DNA of 64,000 bases from Acidimicrobiia bacterium (GCA_022820805.1 JAJEEV010000009.1:215985-279984); one strand, 5' to 3'; positions 54,201-62,594 are shown, counted from the first letter of the stretch. Notes: generated from the letters alone by a model not told the origin. Numbers and translations: made by a program.

Positions 54201-57011
54201 GCGCTCAATCCCCTCGCCGTGCCGCAAACGACGGCGTTCACGGTGAAGGGCGCGGGCGCGGACCAGAACCCGACCGCGGTGTCCATCGAAGGCGCGGCGG
54301 CGACGCTGACGCTGGGCCGCGCCGCCGCGAATAACGACACGGTCACGGTCAGCTGGAGCAAGGCGACCGCGCCGCGCTTCCAGAACCTCTGGGGCACGCA
54401 GGCGGACGCCCTGACCGACCAGGCGGTCACGAACGAGACAACCGACTCGACGCCGCCGGTCTTGCAGTCCGCCGTCGTGGACGGCTCGGCGCTGACGCTG
54501 ACCTATGACGAGAACCTGGACAAGGACTCGGTGCCGGCGTCGAGCGCGTTCACGGTCAAGGTCGGCGGGACGGCGGTGTCGCTGGCGGCCAGCAACGCGG
54601 TCGTGCTGAAGGAAGACACGGTGACGCTCAACCTGGCCTCGGCCGTGACGTCGAGCGACACGGTCACGGTCAGCTACACCGCGCCGTCGACGAATCCGCT
54701 CCAGGACGTGACCGGCAACGACGCGGCAAGCTTGACCGACCAGGCCGTCACTCACGCCGTCGTGCCGACGGCGCTGACCCTGCGCGACACGACGCTGACG
54801 CTGACCTATCCCGAGGCGCTGAACGACAGCTCGGTGCCGGCTGCGGGCGCGTTCACGGTCAAGGTCAGCGGAACGGCGGTGAGCCTGGCGGGCACGGACC
54901 CGGTCGGCGTCGCGGGCGACACGGTGACGCTCACGCTGGCCTCGGCGCCGGCCTCCGGCGCGGCCACTACCGTCAGCTACGCCGTCCCTGCCGCAACGCC
55001 GCTGCAGAAGGCCGACGGTACCGGCACGGACGCGTTCGCCGACAAGTCGGTCAACTGGGCGCCAGAGTATGTCGGAACGGCGACCCGCCACCACGAAAAC
55101 GCCCACCCCGGCGTGCATGTCAGTCTCACGGTGGTGGAGGGCGACTTCAGCGACCCCGACGGCGGCGCGCTGACGTTCGAGGTGACCTGGAGCCGCACCG
55201 ACGTGTTCGTCGCGGGCGACACGGGCTGGGCCGGTGGGCTCCTGTGGTTCAGGGCGAAGCTGTCCTGCGAGATTGGGGTCCTCGATCCGCTGCCGGCCAA
55301 GCCGTTGACGACGACCGCCACGATCACGGCCACCGACCCGTCCGGCGCGTCGGTGCAGCAGACCTACACCTTCCGCACGGATTGGGATGTCTTGCCCTCC
55401 TCGCTGACAGTCAACGGCTCCTCGCTGGTGCTGACCTACTGCCTGGACCTGGACACGACCCGCACCGCTCCCGCGACCAGCGCCTACACGGTCAACATCG
55501 CCGGCAGCACCGTCGGGGTCAGCAGCGTCACGCTGGCGCAGAACACGGTGACGCTGGCGCTGGGTACGGCCGCGGTCGCGGGCCAGGCGGTCACGCTCAG
55601 CTACACCGCGCCCTCCTCCTCGAATCAGTTGCAGACCGCACGCGGCATCGACGCGGACAACATCAGCAACCGGACGGTGACCAACAACACTTCGGCCGAA
55701 ACGGTCCCGCCGGTGCTGCAGAGCGCCACCATCAACGGCGCCGCGCTGACGCTGACCTACAACGAAGCGCTGAACGGCGCCTCCACGCCGGCGTCGAGTG
55801 CGTTCACCGTGAAGGTGAACGGGACCGGCGTGAGCCTCGCGGCAACGAGTCCGGTCGCCGTCTCCGGCATGGCCGTGACGCTGACCCTGGCCGCCGCGGT
55901 GAGCGACACCGACACGGTGACGGTGAGCTACGCCGTGCCCTCCAGCAACCCGATCCAGGACGCGGCCGGCAACGACGCGGCCGCCTTCACCGATCAGGCG
56001 GTGACCAACGAATCGCCCGACACCACCCACCCGCTCCTGCAGAGCGCCACGGTGGACGGCGCGACGATCACGCTCACCTACGACGATCCGCTGGACGAGG
56101 CCGCGGTGCCGCCGGCGAGCGTGTTCACGGTGACGGTGAACGGCGCCGCGGCGGAGCTGGCGTCGTCGAACCCGGTCACCGTCTCCGGCATGTCGGTGAC
56201 CGTGCGGCTGGCCGCAGCGGTCTCGGCCGGCAACACGGTGCTGTTGACCTATGCCGCAACCGGGCAGCCCGATGACAAACACATCCGCAACGAGGCGGGG
56301 CTCCAGGCGGGCTACCTCGCCGACCACCGGCTGACCAACCAGACCGGCGGCGCGCCGCCTCCTTCCGGCAGTCCCGGCGGCGGCACCCCGGGCGGCGGCG
56401 GCACCCCGGGCGGCGGCGGGGGCGGCGCACCGCCGCAACCGGAGCCGGAGCCGCCGAGGTTCGCCGACGTGGACGACACCAGCGTGCACGCCGCCGCGAT
56501 CAGGGCCCTCTACGCGGCCGGCATCACGACCGGCTGCTCCCAGGAGCCCCTGGAGTTCTGCCCCGACCAGCCGGTCACCCGAGCACAGATGGCCACCTTC
56601 TTGACCCGCGCCCTCAAGCTCCAGACACCCTCGAACCCGGCCGGATTCGCCGATGTGGACGGATCGGGCACGCACGCCGCCGGCATCCAGGCGCTCCACG
56701 CGGCGGGGATCACCGTCGGCTGCTCCCAGGAGCCCCTGGGATTCTGTCCGGAACAGCCGGTCACCCGAGCACAGATGGCGACCTTCCTGACCCGCGCCCT
56801 CGACCTCGAGATTCCCCCGGGCCCAGCCGGGTTCGAGGACGTGGACGAGACGAGCGTGCATGCCGCCGCGATCAGGGCCCTCTACGCGGCCGGCATCACC
56901 GTCGGCTGCTCCCAGGAGCCCCTGAGATTCTGCCCCGACCAGCCGGTCACCCGAGCACAGATGGCCACCTTCCTGACCCGCGCCCTCAACCTCGAGACGC
57001 CTGGGACGTGA
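51180..57011 (+). CDS. giant SLH-anchored surface protein with SwmB-type repeats
   Basis: A 1,943-residue secreted protein. The signal peptide is AAWAVALLALVVLMSDMAASG. Two tandem copies of a domain (VTGVAVTSDAGDDDTY...HKVDW; about residues 45-300) are followed by two choice-of-anchor-like domains (about 336-660, TTFVSTLGQAN and TTLVSNTGQTQ), nine SwmB-type beta repeats (about 663-1720; NGATLTLTYNEALDG is the recurring motif) and one cadherin-like unit. A Gly/Pro linker leads to three SLH domains (1760-1943) with paired cysteines (GITVGCSQEP...FCPDQPVTRAQMATFL). SLH domains bind cell-wall polymers. GTG 51216 is a plausible alternative start. Confidence 0.9.
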   Translation: MRSRALGTGADAVSSRTATGRRPAAWAVALLALVVLMSDMAASGADQGGPVVTGVAVSSVPAGDVYGSGETIRVTVAFSEAVTVTGTPRLSIDMDPAHWGTEQAAYESGTGTSSLTFAHTVVEPNYSTQGIAVLEDTLELNGGTIRSVASQTDAGLSHDGLGHDPDHKVDWRISPPASAAPEVTGVAVTSDAGDDDTYVLGDTIRVTLTFSEAMNATGTPQVAIDMDPADWGTKQAAYESGSGTTELVFAHTVVEPNYSTQGIAVLANTLELNGGTIRSAGGVDAHLGHAGLDHDPAHRVDWRPAPPDDGEERQEEATAEPRFPSLPLPDVRAQQTTATTFVSTLGQANSSQAGTAFDHAQAFTTGINSAGYTLTRVSIVVAVSTGTLPGYSVEIWSDSSGSPDSLLTTLTNPSTLSNGTNHFDAAGDGFDLDASTTYHVVWNVSSQGTTGEVRNTVSDNEDSGAAAGWSIANDSRFRASAATSGAWSTWAHTRKIAIVGRAKTATTLVSNTGQTQSVTGTGTRFRAQSFTTGSHSGGYRLTSVGISTTGLVSTASVRIESSNASNEPGGSLGGLTTTSTREDGVQLFTSTGIALEANTTYFVVWGAVTTSLHVGFTDSDSEDSGAAAGWSIGDGHLTKTNAGDPWGASGTALQMVIHGTVVPDTTAPALSSATVNGATLELAYNEALDGTSVPDKSAYTVKVGGTAVSLAATDPVGVSGSAVTLALAAAVSSGATVTVSYAAPATNPVQDSAGNDAAALTDQAVTNNTPDTTAPTLSSATVKGAALTLTYNEALDGTSVPDQSAYTVKVGGTAVSLAAADPVAISGSAVTLTLAAAVSWDATVTVSYAAPATNPVQDSAGNDAAALTDQAVTNNSPNPLAPTLAAATVRQSTVTLIFSAGLDGDSTPATSAFAIRSGTSNVRVSSVSVSGRTVTLDLGSFIFGQNATGTVAYTVPVSNRLQDGDGNVVSDFPATDLTNIDGGNNPGKPVLSTAKVNGATLTLTYDKALNPLAVPQTTAFTVKGAGADQNPTAVSIEGAAATLTLGRAAANNDTVTVSWSKATAPRFQNLWGTQADALTDQAVTNETTDSTPPVLQSAVVDGSALTLTYDENLDKDSVPASSAFTVKVGGTAVSLAASNAVVLKEDTVTLNLASAVTSSDTVTVSYTAPSTNPLQDVTGNDAASLTDQAVTHAVVPTALTLRDTTLTLTYPEALNDSSVPAAGAFTVKVSGTAVSLAGTDPVGVAGDTVTLTLASAPASGAATTVSYAVPAATPLQKADGTGTDAFADKSVNWAPEYVGTATRHHENAHPGVHVSLTVVEGDFSDPDGGALTFEVTWSRTDVFVAGDTGWAGGLLWFRAKLSCEIGVLDPLPAKPLTTTATITATDPSGASVQQTYTFRTDWDVLPSSLTVNGSSLVLTYCLDLDTTRTAPATSAYTVNIAGSTVGVSSVTLAQNTVTLALGTAAVAGQAVTLSYTAPSSSNQLQTARGIDADNISNRTVTNNTSAETVPPVLQSATINGAALTLTYNEALNGASTPASSAFTVKVNGTGVSLAATSPVAVSGMAVTLTLAAAVSDTDTVTVSYAVPSSNPIQDAAGNDAAAFTDQAVTNESPDTTHPLLQSATVDGATITLTYDDPLDEAAVPPASVFTVTVNGAAAELASSNPVTVSGMSVTVRLAAAVSAGNTVLLTYAATGQPDDKHIRNEAGLQAGYLADHRLTNQTGGAPPPSGSPGGGTPGGGGTPGGGGGGAPPQPEPEPPRFADVDDTSVHAAAIRALYAAGITTGCSQEPLEFCPDQPVTRAQMATFLTRALKLQTPSNPAGFADVDGSGTHAAGIQALHAAGITVGCSQEPLGFCPEQPVTRAQMATFLTRALDLEIPPGPAGFEDVDETSVHAAAIRALYAAGITVGCSQEPLRFCPDQPVTRAQMATFLTRALNLETPGT
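51500..51699 (+). repeat. long inverted repeat, left arm (inside adhesin gene)
   Basis: Two hundred bases in the first shared domain of the adhesin that match the reverse complement of 62101-62300 with five mismatches by hand count. The arms lie about 10.4 kb apart and face each other, bracketing the bodies of both surface-protein genes. Confidence 0.85.
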
Positions 57012-57033
57012 CCATGGGCGCCACGGCGCCGCC

Positions 57034-57151
57034 CACAAAGTCGACTGGCAGGGCTGATCGCCGGCCGGACGGGAGAGGGCACCGTGCCCCCCACCACCGT
57101 CACCGCCGTCGCCGTCACCTCCGACGCGGGAGCCGACCGGTCAGCGATCAG
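57034..57151 (+). pseudogene. remnant of the shared surface domain junction
   Basis: The bases 57034-57054 read HKVDWQG before a stop, the end of the shared domain, and 57084-57151 read PPTTVTAVAVTSDAGAD, the start of the next copy. Together they resemble the domain-to-domain junction of the two surface proteins. No intact frame joins them, so this is a broken copy left downstream of the adhesin. Confidence 0.6.
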
Positions 57152-57155
57152 CCGA

Positions 57156-57549
57156 CTACACGTCCACGATTCTGGCGTTGGCACCGAGTGCCGCGAGCAG
57201 TGGCGCGATGTCGCTCCGATCGGAGGTCACGACGCCGACGTCTTCTTGGCGTGCTGCCTGTGCAGCCGTCACTGCGACCGATGCGTCGATCACGTCGGCG
57301 GTTCCGGTCTGCCCGCAGAGGACGCCGGCGTCCCGTGCAATCTGACTGTCCAGCGGCACTTCGTCGGACAGCTTGAGAGCCCGGGCCAATGGCGCCTGGC
57401 GAGAGCTGCCCCTCCAGGCTTGGGCAATGGCTCCGGTCGGCACTTTGACATCGCTGGGTTGGTCTGCTGTGTACAGCCTCGTCCCAAAGGCGCCGGTCTC
57501 CACGCTCGAGGGCGATCAGCGCGCCGGTGTCGAGCACGAAGGTCGTCAT
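57156..57549 (-). pseudogene. PIN-domain toxin split by a frameshift
   Basis: The N-terminal MTTFVLDTGALIALERGDRRLWDEA (ATG 57549) is in one frame, with the first catalytic Asp. The C-terminal part, VPTGAIAQAWRGSSRQA to VIDASVAVTAAQAARQED and VVTSDRSDIAPLLAAL, is in another, so one base has been gained or lost between about 57440 and 57480. Both halves together have the acidic residues and length (about 130 aa) of a VapC. The antitoxin upstream is intact. A sequencing error is possible. Confidence 0.7.
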
Positions 57550-57737
57550 CCGTACATCGCCTTGCGGGCCTCGGCGATCTCTTCTTCGGTGAAGGCTCCG
57601 TGCTCGGCTTGATACTCGTCGAACAGCTTCTTCCACTCGCGCCTGCGCGTCTCGGGATCGAGTGGATGGTCGAGCGGGCCATCGGCGTCAGCCGACTCGC
57701 CAGCGTGATGCTCTGTCGCGGGGGACTCAGCTGTCAT
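57546..57737 (-). CDS. VapB-like antitoxin for the split PIN gene
   Basis: A 63-residue acidic/basic protein, MTAESPATEHHAGES with later DPETRRREWKKLFDEYQAEHG and EEEIAEARKAMYG. The C-terminal helices resemble small antitoxins that pair with PIN toxins. Its stop overlaps the toxin ATG by four bases (ATGA), the usual coupling. Start ATG 57737 follows GGAGAGTC-like sequence. Confidence 0.75.
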   Translation of the reverse strand: MTAESPATEHHAGESADADGPLDHPLDPETRRREWKKLFDEYQAEHGAFTEEEIAEARKAMYG

Positions 57738-57837
57738 GACTCTCCCTCCGTCATCAGGGCCTCGGACCTGACCCTTGCGGGCAGTCTGACGAGCCCAGCA
57801 GGAAACAACACTATTCAACACAAAATATACTAGTTGC

Positions 57838-57886
57838 CTTGCGCTATTACTTTGAAGTATCGCTCCCGAACTCGGTGCTTTGGAGC
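57838..57886 (+). repeat. imperfect direct repeat, right copy
   Basis: CTTGCGCTATTACTT...AGTATCGCT...GAACTCGGTGC, matching 48844-48890. It lies between the antitoxin start and the end of the metallopeptidase gene, next to an AT-rich stretch (57800-57840). Confidence 0.6.
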
Positions 57887-57925
57887 GGCGTGTGTGGTGC
57901 CGCGCTCGGGGTGGGGCCGGGGTCG

Positions 57926-59719
57926 TTAGATCTTCGATGGGACGTAGCGACGGAGGCGGGTTTCCATTTCTTCGATGGCGAGGCCGGTGGCGGAGATCAG
58001 CGCGGTCACGAGGTCGTCGTTGGTGGCGATCTGTTGTGCGTTGATGCGCTGCACGAGGCCTTCGAGCACGCCGGGGTGTTCGTCGACCAGGTAGTGAACG
58101 AACATGCAGGACTGCGAGTAGGTCCTCTCGTTGTCGGCGAGGAACTCCGCCTTGGGCGTGTGCAGCAGCACATCGAGCGGGATCAGGGCGTCGGCGTCGG
58201 CGTGTCGGGCGTAGAGGATGGAGCAGTACGGGTGGGGCTGTGTGACCACCAGGTCGCCCGAGGCGTCGAAGTGGCCGCCCTCGAAGTACATGGCGGTTCC
58301 CTCCTTGAACCAGGAGTACTCCTCTGATCGGGGCCACGTGGCGAACAGGAAGTCATGGCCGATCTCGTGCTGGAGAGTGCCGTAGTCCGGGATCTGGTAG
58401 GGCATGATGAACCATCTGGCTATGTCGCCGTAGCATCCCGTGAGGTTGCGCGCGCCGGGGATGAAGATCGTGGGGCAGTGCTCAACGATCTTCTCGAAGA
58501 CCTCGGGCCGTGTCGTGTAGAACACCTCGACTGCATCGCCTCTGTTGTTCACGTAGTACCCGTCGAAGAACTTGAACACCTTGTTCAGGTGCACTGCGTG
58601 ATCGCGTGAGAAGTCCGGGCTGATATCGGAGTACACCCGCGCCACGCCGACTTCGTGCATGTAGGGGTAGTCCGCCATGAGCGGCACCATCCAGTCGGGA
58701 TAGGCAAACTGCCACACAGCCGCCGCTTCGGGCTCCGGCTGGGGTTCCGGCTCCGGCTCTGGTTCCGGCTGGGGCTCCGGCTCCAGCTCGGGCTGGGGTT
58801 CTGGTTCCGGCTGGGGTTCCGGCTCAGCCGCTGGCTCCGGCTCTGAGGGATCGTGGCAGCCGACCGGACGCACGAAGTGCGTTCCGCGCTCGTCAGAATG
58901 CACGTCATAAAGGACAGAGTCATGGGAGAACGTGAGTCTGTATCCGGGCACCAACACCTGGATGTACGCGTGGCCCTCAGCGGCGCACCCCAGACTCCCG
59001 TCCGGCCATGTCACCGCCAAGATGCCGACAGACGTGACCTCGCTGTCGGGCACCCCCAACTCGCTGGCCAAGAACGCCAGCGCCCTATCCGTCAGGTTCT
59101 CATCGACAACAACTGCAGGGACGCTCGTCGGGGTCGCAGTCTCAGGCTCGGGCTCCGGCTCTGCGGGGTCGTAGCAGTCCACGGGGCGCACGAGGTTCGT
59201 TCCCGGCTCGTCGGAGTGCACGTCATGGACGACGGAGTCGTGCAGGAACGTGAACCTGTATCCGGGCACCAGCACCTGGATGTAGGCGTGGCCCTCCTTG
59301 GCGCACCCCAGACTCGCATCGGACCATGTCACCGGCTCTGCCCCGACAGCCGTGATCTCGCCGGCGGGCACCCCCAACTCGCCGGCCAAGAACGCCAGCG
59401 CCCTATCCGTCAGGTTCTCATCGACAACAACTGCAGGGACGCTCGTCGGAGTCGCGGTCTCAGGCTCGGGCTCTGGCTCTGCGGGTGCGACAACCGTCGG
59501 CTCCGGCTCTGCGGGTGCGGCACCTGTCGGCTCGGGCGCTTCGGGTGTGGCACTCGTCGGCTCGGGCGCTTCGGGTGTGGCACTCGTCGCTTCGGGCGTA
59601 GCGGCGGGTGCGGCGACTGGCGCCTCGTTGCTTGCGCACCCGGCGGCGACCATCGCGCCGATCGTGACCGCCGCGGCGGCCGCGGCGGTTCTGGTCCTAC
59701 GAGATGTCCGCACGGTCAT
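57926..59719 (-). CDS. gluzincin-type metallopeptidase lipoprotein with duplicated domain
   Basis: A 597-residue exported protein. Arg-rich start, hydrophobic stretch and lipobox VAAGC give Cys28. After a Pro/Glu/Thr spacer, two copies of a 75-80-residue domain ([34 protein letters not shown]) lie at about 98-180 and 205-287, joined by PEPEPE tracts. The catalytic part has His451-Glu452-His455 (HEIGH) and Glu473 in [13 protein letters not shown], eighteen residues later: the HExxH-18-E gluzincin pattern. Its substrate is not known; surface proteins beside it are possible targets. Confidence 0.85.
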   Translation of the reverse strand: MTVRTSRRTRTAAAAAAVTIGAMVAAGCASNEAPVAAPAATPEATSATPEAPEPTSATPEAPEPTGAAPAEPEPTVVAPAEPEPEPETATPTSVPAVVVDENLTDRALAFLAGELGVPAGEITAVGAEPVTWSDASLGCAKEGHAYIQVLVPGYRFTFLHDSVVHDVHSDEPGTNLVRPVDCYDPAEPEPEPETATPTSVPAVVVDENLTDRALAFLASELGVPDSEVTSVGILAVTWPDGSLGCAAEGHAYIQVLVPGYRLTFSHDSVLYDVHSDERGTHFVRPVGCHDPSEPEPAAEPEPQPEPEPQPELEPEPQPEPEPEPEPQPEPEAAAVWQFAYPDWMVPLMADYPYMHEVGVARVYSDISPDFSRDHAVHLNKVFKFFDGYYVNNRGDAVEVFYTTRPEVFEKIVEHCPTIFIPGARNLTGCYGDIARWFIMPYQIPDYGTLQHEIGHDFLFATWPRSEEYSWFKEGTAMYFEGGHFDASGDLVVTQPHPYCSILYARHADADALIPLDVLLHTPKAEFLADNERTYSQSCMFVHYLVDEHPGVLEGLVQRINAQQIATNDDLVTALISATGLAIEEMETRLRRYVPSKI

Positions 59720-59752
59720 GGCCGTACTCTTCCTCGGTGCGCGCCGTTCGCT

Positions 59753-62518
59753 CTAGTCGTTGGGCTTGGCCTGCTCGGCGGCGCGGACCCAGCCGGTCCA
59801 GCCGTTGGCGCTGTTGAGACGGACCTCCACCTGGTACTCCGACCCCCCGGTGAGGCCGGTGATCTCGAAGCTCCTGGGGTTCTCGCACCCGTCGCCATGT
59901 GTGATGTCGTTACAGATGCGGCGGACGTTGCGCGCGTAGATCGTCTCGCTGGTGGTCCAGGTGGTGTCGGTCGCGAGCTTGTGGCGGACCTGGTAGCCGT
60001 GGGGATGGGCGCCCTCGTCGCCCGGGTCCCACTCGACGATCAGCGACTGGCTGTCGCCGGGCGTCACGCGGATATCGGACGGTGTCGACGTTTGGCGCTG
60101 GTCGAAGTTAACCGGAACTTTCAATACCTCTGAGGTGAAGCCCAGGTAGTGGACATCAACCGGGTCCGTCGTCGGGTCGTTGTCGGTGTCCTCGCTGTTG
60201 ACGCTTCGGGCCCGGACGCGGACCTCCCAGGTCCCAGACGTGAGTCCCGTGATCGTGTGGCTGCGGGCGTCCGCGTCCTCCAGGGTCGTGGTAGTCCAGC
60301 TGGTGGCGCCGCTAGCGCGGTGCTGGACGATGTACGCGTCGATCTCCCCGAGTTCGGTTGTGGAAGAAGAGGAAGCTACACCGTCCCAGGCGACGACGAA
60401 CTGGAGATTCCCGCCGGACGCGTAGATCGCGAACGCGGGCGGCCCGCCCTTCACGCCTTCTTGTGTCGCCGTAGTTGTATCCGTGCCATCGAGGGTGTTG
60501 ACGGCATCAATCGAGATGTTAGTGCCGAGGCCGCTCTTCTGCACAAGAGTAGCTCGAGGACAATTCAAGTCTTCGGTGGATCCGTCGTAGTCCAAGTTGC
60601 AAGATGTGGTTGACCATCGCTTGTTAGTGTCACTCATGAAGAAGAGAAAGTTGATGTCAAGGTTTGCAAGCGGAGTGCCGTTGGTGAACCAGACTTGGGT
60701 CGGCTCGGACCAGGCGGTCACGTATGGCGAGGGGACCGACCAGGCGTCGGCGGTGGTCGAGTCGTCGTCGGTCGGGTGGGTGCGGGCGGCTACGCGGACG
60801 GTGTAGCGCTCGCCGTTGGTCAGCCCGGTTATGCGCTGCCGGCGGTTCTCAAAGGGTCCAGGGTTGCCGCTCGTGGCGGGCTCCAGCACCTCGGTCATCG
60901 CGGCGCCGGTCTCGGTCTTCCACTCGACGACGTAGGCGCTGAGGGTGCGCCCCGCCGCCACGGTGGGCTCGTCCCATTTGGCGAGCGCGCCGCTGTGGTT
61001 GTAGGCCTCGACGCGCAGGTTGCCGGGGCTGTTGGCGTCGGCGGTCACCGAGGGGTCGCTGGAGACGATGGCGACGCTGACGGCGTTGGTCTCGTACCGG
61101 CCGGGGTTGGACGTGCTCTTGTCGTAGGCGATCACCTTGAAGTCGTAGGAGACGTACGGGTCGCGTCCGCCGAGGATGAAGTCGGGGCGGTCGGGGCCGC
61201 CTGCCCGGTAGTGCGGCCAGTAGGCGCTGAACCTGCCGGTGCTGTTCCAGTGGTCGTCGGCGGTGCGCTTCATCTGGATCTCGAAGTCGCTGCGGGTCCC
61301 GCAGCCCGTGCCGCTGACAGGGGTCAACGTGCCGGCGACGGCGTTGCCGGTGTAGCCCGCGACGCTGTAGGGCTCCACCGCGAGGGTGATGCAGGCCCCG
61401 ATGCCGGAATTGGCCTGCGCGGTGACGAGGTCGGTGGAGGCGCCCTCGCCGTACACGATCCGCACCGAGAACCGGTAGTCGCCCGCGGGCAGCCACTCCA
61501 TCGTGTGCGACCGCGCGTCGGGGTCGGTGATCCGGTCCTCGATGCTTCCGGAGTCGCTGACGGCGCCGACGACGAAGCCGGTCACCTCGCAGGCGTCATC
61601 CAGGTCCTCGGGCAGGGTCCAGGTGACCACCGCCCCCGCTCCGCTCCCCGTCCCCGACACCGACGACGGCGCAACCAGCGCGCAGGCCGGCTCCGTCGCC
61701 GTTGTGAGCGTCCAGTCCACCTTGTGGCCGGCGTCGTGGTCGAGCCCGTCGTGGGCTAGTGCAGCGTCGGTCTGTGACGCAACGGACTGGATCGTGCCGC
61801 CGTTCAGCTCCAGCGTGTCCTCGAGCACGGCGATGCCCTGCGTGGAGTAGTTCGGCTGCACCACGGTGTGGGCGAAGGTGAGGCTGCTGGTGCCGGTGCC
61901 GCTCGCATAGCCGGCGCGCTTGGTGCCCCAAGCGGCCGGGTCCATGTCGATGGCCACCTGCGGGGTTCCGGTCACGTCGACCGCCTCGCTGAAGGTGAGC
62001 GTCACCGAGATGGTGTCGCCCAGGACGTAGGTGTCGTCGTCGCCCGCATCAGAGGAGACCGCGACGCCGGTGACGGTCGGCGCATCAGGCGCAGGAGGCG
62101 AGATGCGCCAGTCGACCTTGTGGTCCGGGTCGTGGCCCAGCCCGTCGTGGGACAGCCCGGCGTCGGTCTGTGACGCAACGGACCGGATCGTGCCGCCGTT
62201 GAGCTCCAGCGTGTCCTCGAGCACGGCGATGCCCTGCGTGGAGTAGTTCGGCTCCACCACGGTGTGGGCGAAGGTGAGGCTGCTGGTGCCGGTGCCGCTC
62301 GCATAGGCGGCCCGCTTGGTGCCCCAAGCGGCCGGGTCCATGTCGATGGCCACCTGCGGCGTTCCGGTTACCTCGACCGCCTCGCTGAAGGTCAGCGTCA
62401 CAGAGATGGTGTCGCCCAGGATGTAGGTGTCGTCGTCGCCCGCGTCAGAGGTCAGGGCCACCGCCGTCACCGACGGCGCCGCGGCGTTCTGCGCCTGGGC
62501 CGACCCGGCCGCCGGCAC
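59753..62518 (-). CDS. secreted Fn3 surface protein, start disrupted by C7 tract
   Basis: A protein of 921 residues from GTG 62518, which begins PAAGSAQAQ, the tail of a signal peptide. Two tandem copies of the domain shared with the adhesin (VTAVALTSDAGDDDTY...HKVDW; about residues 18-225) are followed by several fibronectin-III domains (for example SAYVVEWKTE, GYQVRHKL) and no SLH or sortase signal, so it is probably secreted. The better start is GTG 62571, with AAAGGAG eight bases upstream; MNLLRTPP then LLVVLVALTLVPAAG is a normal signal peptide only if one C is removed from the C7 tract at 62549-62555. Confidence 0.85.
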   Translation of the reverse strand: MPAAGSAQAQNAAAPSVTAVALTSDAGDDDTYILGDTISVTLTFSEAVEVTGTPQVAIDMDPAAWGTKRAAYASGTGTSSLTFAHTVVEPNYSTQGIAVLEDTLELNGGTIRSVASQTDAGLSHDGLGHDPDHKVDWRISPPAPDAPTVTGVAVSSDAGDDDTYVLGDTISVTLTFSEAVDVTGTPQVAIDMDPAAWGTKRAGYASGTGTSSLTFAHTVVQPNYSTQGIAVLEDTLELNGGTIQSVASQTDAALAHDGLDHDAGHKVDWTLTTATEPACALVAPSSVSGTGSGAGAVVTWTLPEDLDDACEVTGFVVGAVSDSGSIEDRITDPDARSHTMEWLPAGDYRFSVRIVYGEGASTDLVTAQANSGIGACITLAVEPYSVAGYTGNAVAGTLTPVSGTGCGTRSDFEIQMKRTADDHWNSTGRFSAYWPHYRAGGPDRPDFILGGRDPYVSYDFKVIAYDKSTSNPGRYETNAVSVAIVSSDPSVTADANSPGNLRVEAYNHSGALAKWDEPTVAAGRTLSAYVVEWKTETGAAMTEVLEPATSGNPGPFENRRQRITGLTNGERYTVRVAARTHPTDDDSTTADAWSVPSPYVTAWSEPTQVWFTNGTPLANLDINFLFFMSDTNKRWSTTSCNLDYDGSTEDLNCPRATLVQKSGLGTNISIDAVNTLDGTDTTTATQEGVKGGPPAFAIYASGGNLQFVVAWDGVASSSSTTELGEIDAYIVQHRASGATSWTTTTLEDADARSHTITGLTSGTWEVRVRARSVNSEDTDNDPTTDPVDVHYLGFTSEVLKVPVNFDQRQTSTPSDIRVTPGDSQSLIVEWDPGDEGAHPHGYQVRHKLATDTTWTTSETIYARNVRRICNDITHGDGCENPRSFEITGLTGGSEYQVEVRLNSANGWTGWVRAAEQAKPND
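62101..62300 (-). repeat. long inverted repeat, right arm (inside Fn3 protein gene)
   Basis: Reverse complement of 51500-51699 at about 97% identity. A less similar copy of the same domain follows in the gene at about 61,700-61,930. Confidence 0.85.
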
Positions 62519-62548
62519 CAGGGTGAGGGCGACCAGAACAACGAGCAG

Positions 62549-62555
62549 GGGGGGG
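62549..62555 (-). repeat. seven-base homopolymer tract in signal-peptide codons
   Basis: A run of seven C on the coding (minus) strand, right after the predicted codons MNLLRT. With six C, the frame reads through to the surface protein. Confidence 0.7.
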
Positions 62556-62570
62556 TCCGTAGAAGATTCA

Positions 62571-62586
62571 CGCAGACGACTCCTTT
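62571..62586 (-). promoter_or_regulatory. ribosome-binding site and GTG start of the Fn3 protein
   Basis: AAAGGAG (62586-62580 on the minus strand) lies eight bases before GTG 62571. This is a strong site and decides that the intended start is upstream of the frame break, not at GTG 62518. Confidence 0.6.
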
Positions 62587-62594
62587 GGAACTAG

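Noticed and set aside
53124..57038. A 1,304-residue open frame on the minus strand opposite the adhesin
   Set aside because: High G+C keeps the antisense frame free of stops; the composition is Arg/Gly/His-rich and no domain or signal is present, while the plus frame has clear SwmB and SLH domains.
58655..58846. Repetitive plus-strand frame at 58.7-58.85 kb
   Set aside because: It is the reverse of the Pro-Glu tract coding sequence in the metallopeptidase gene.
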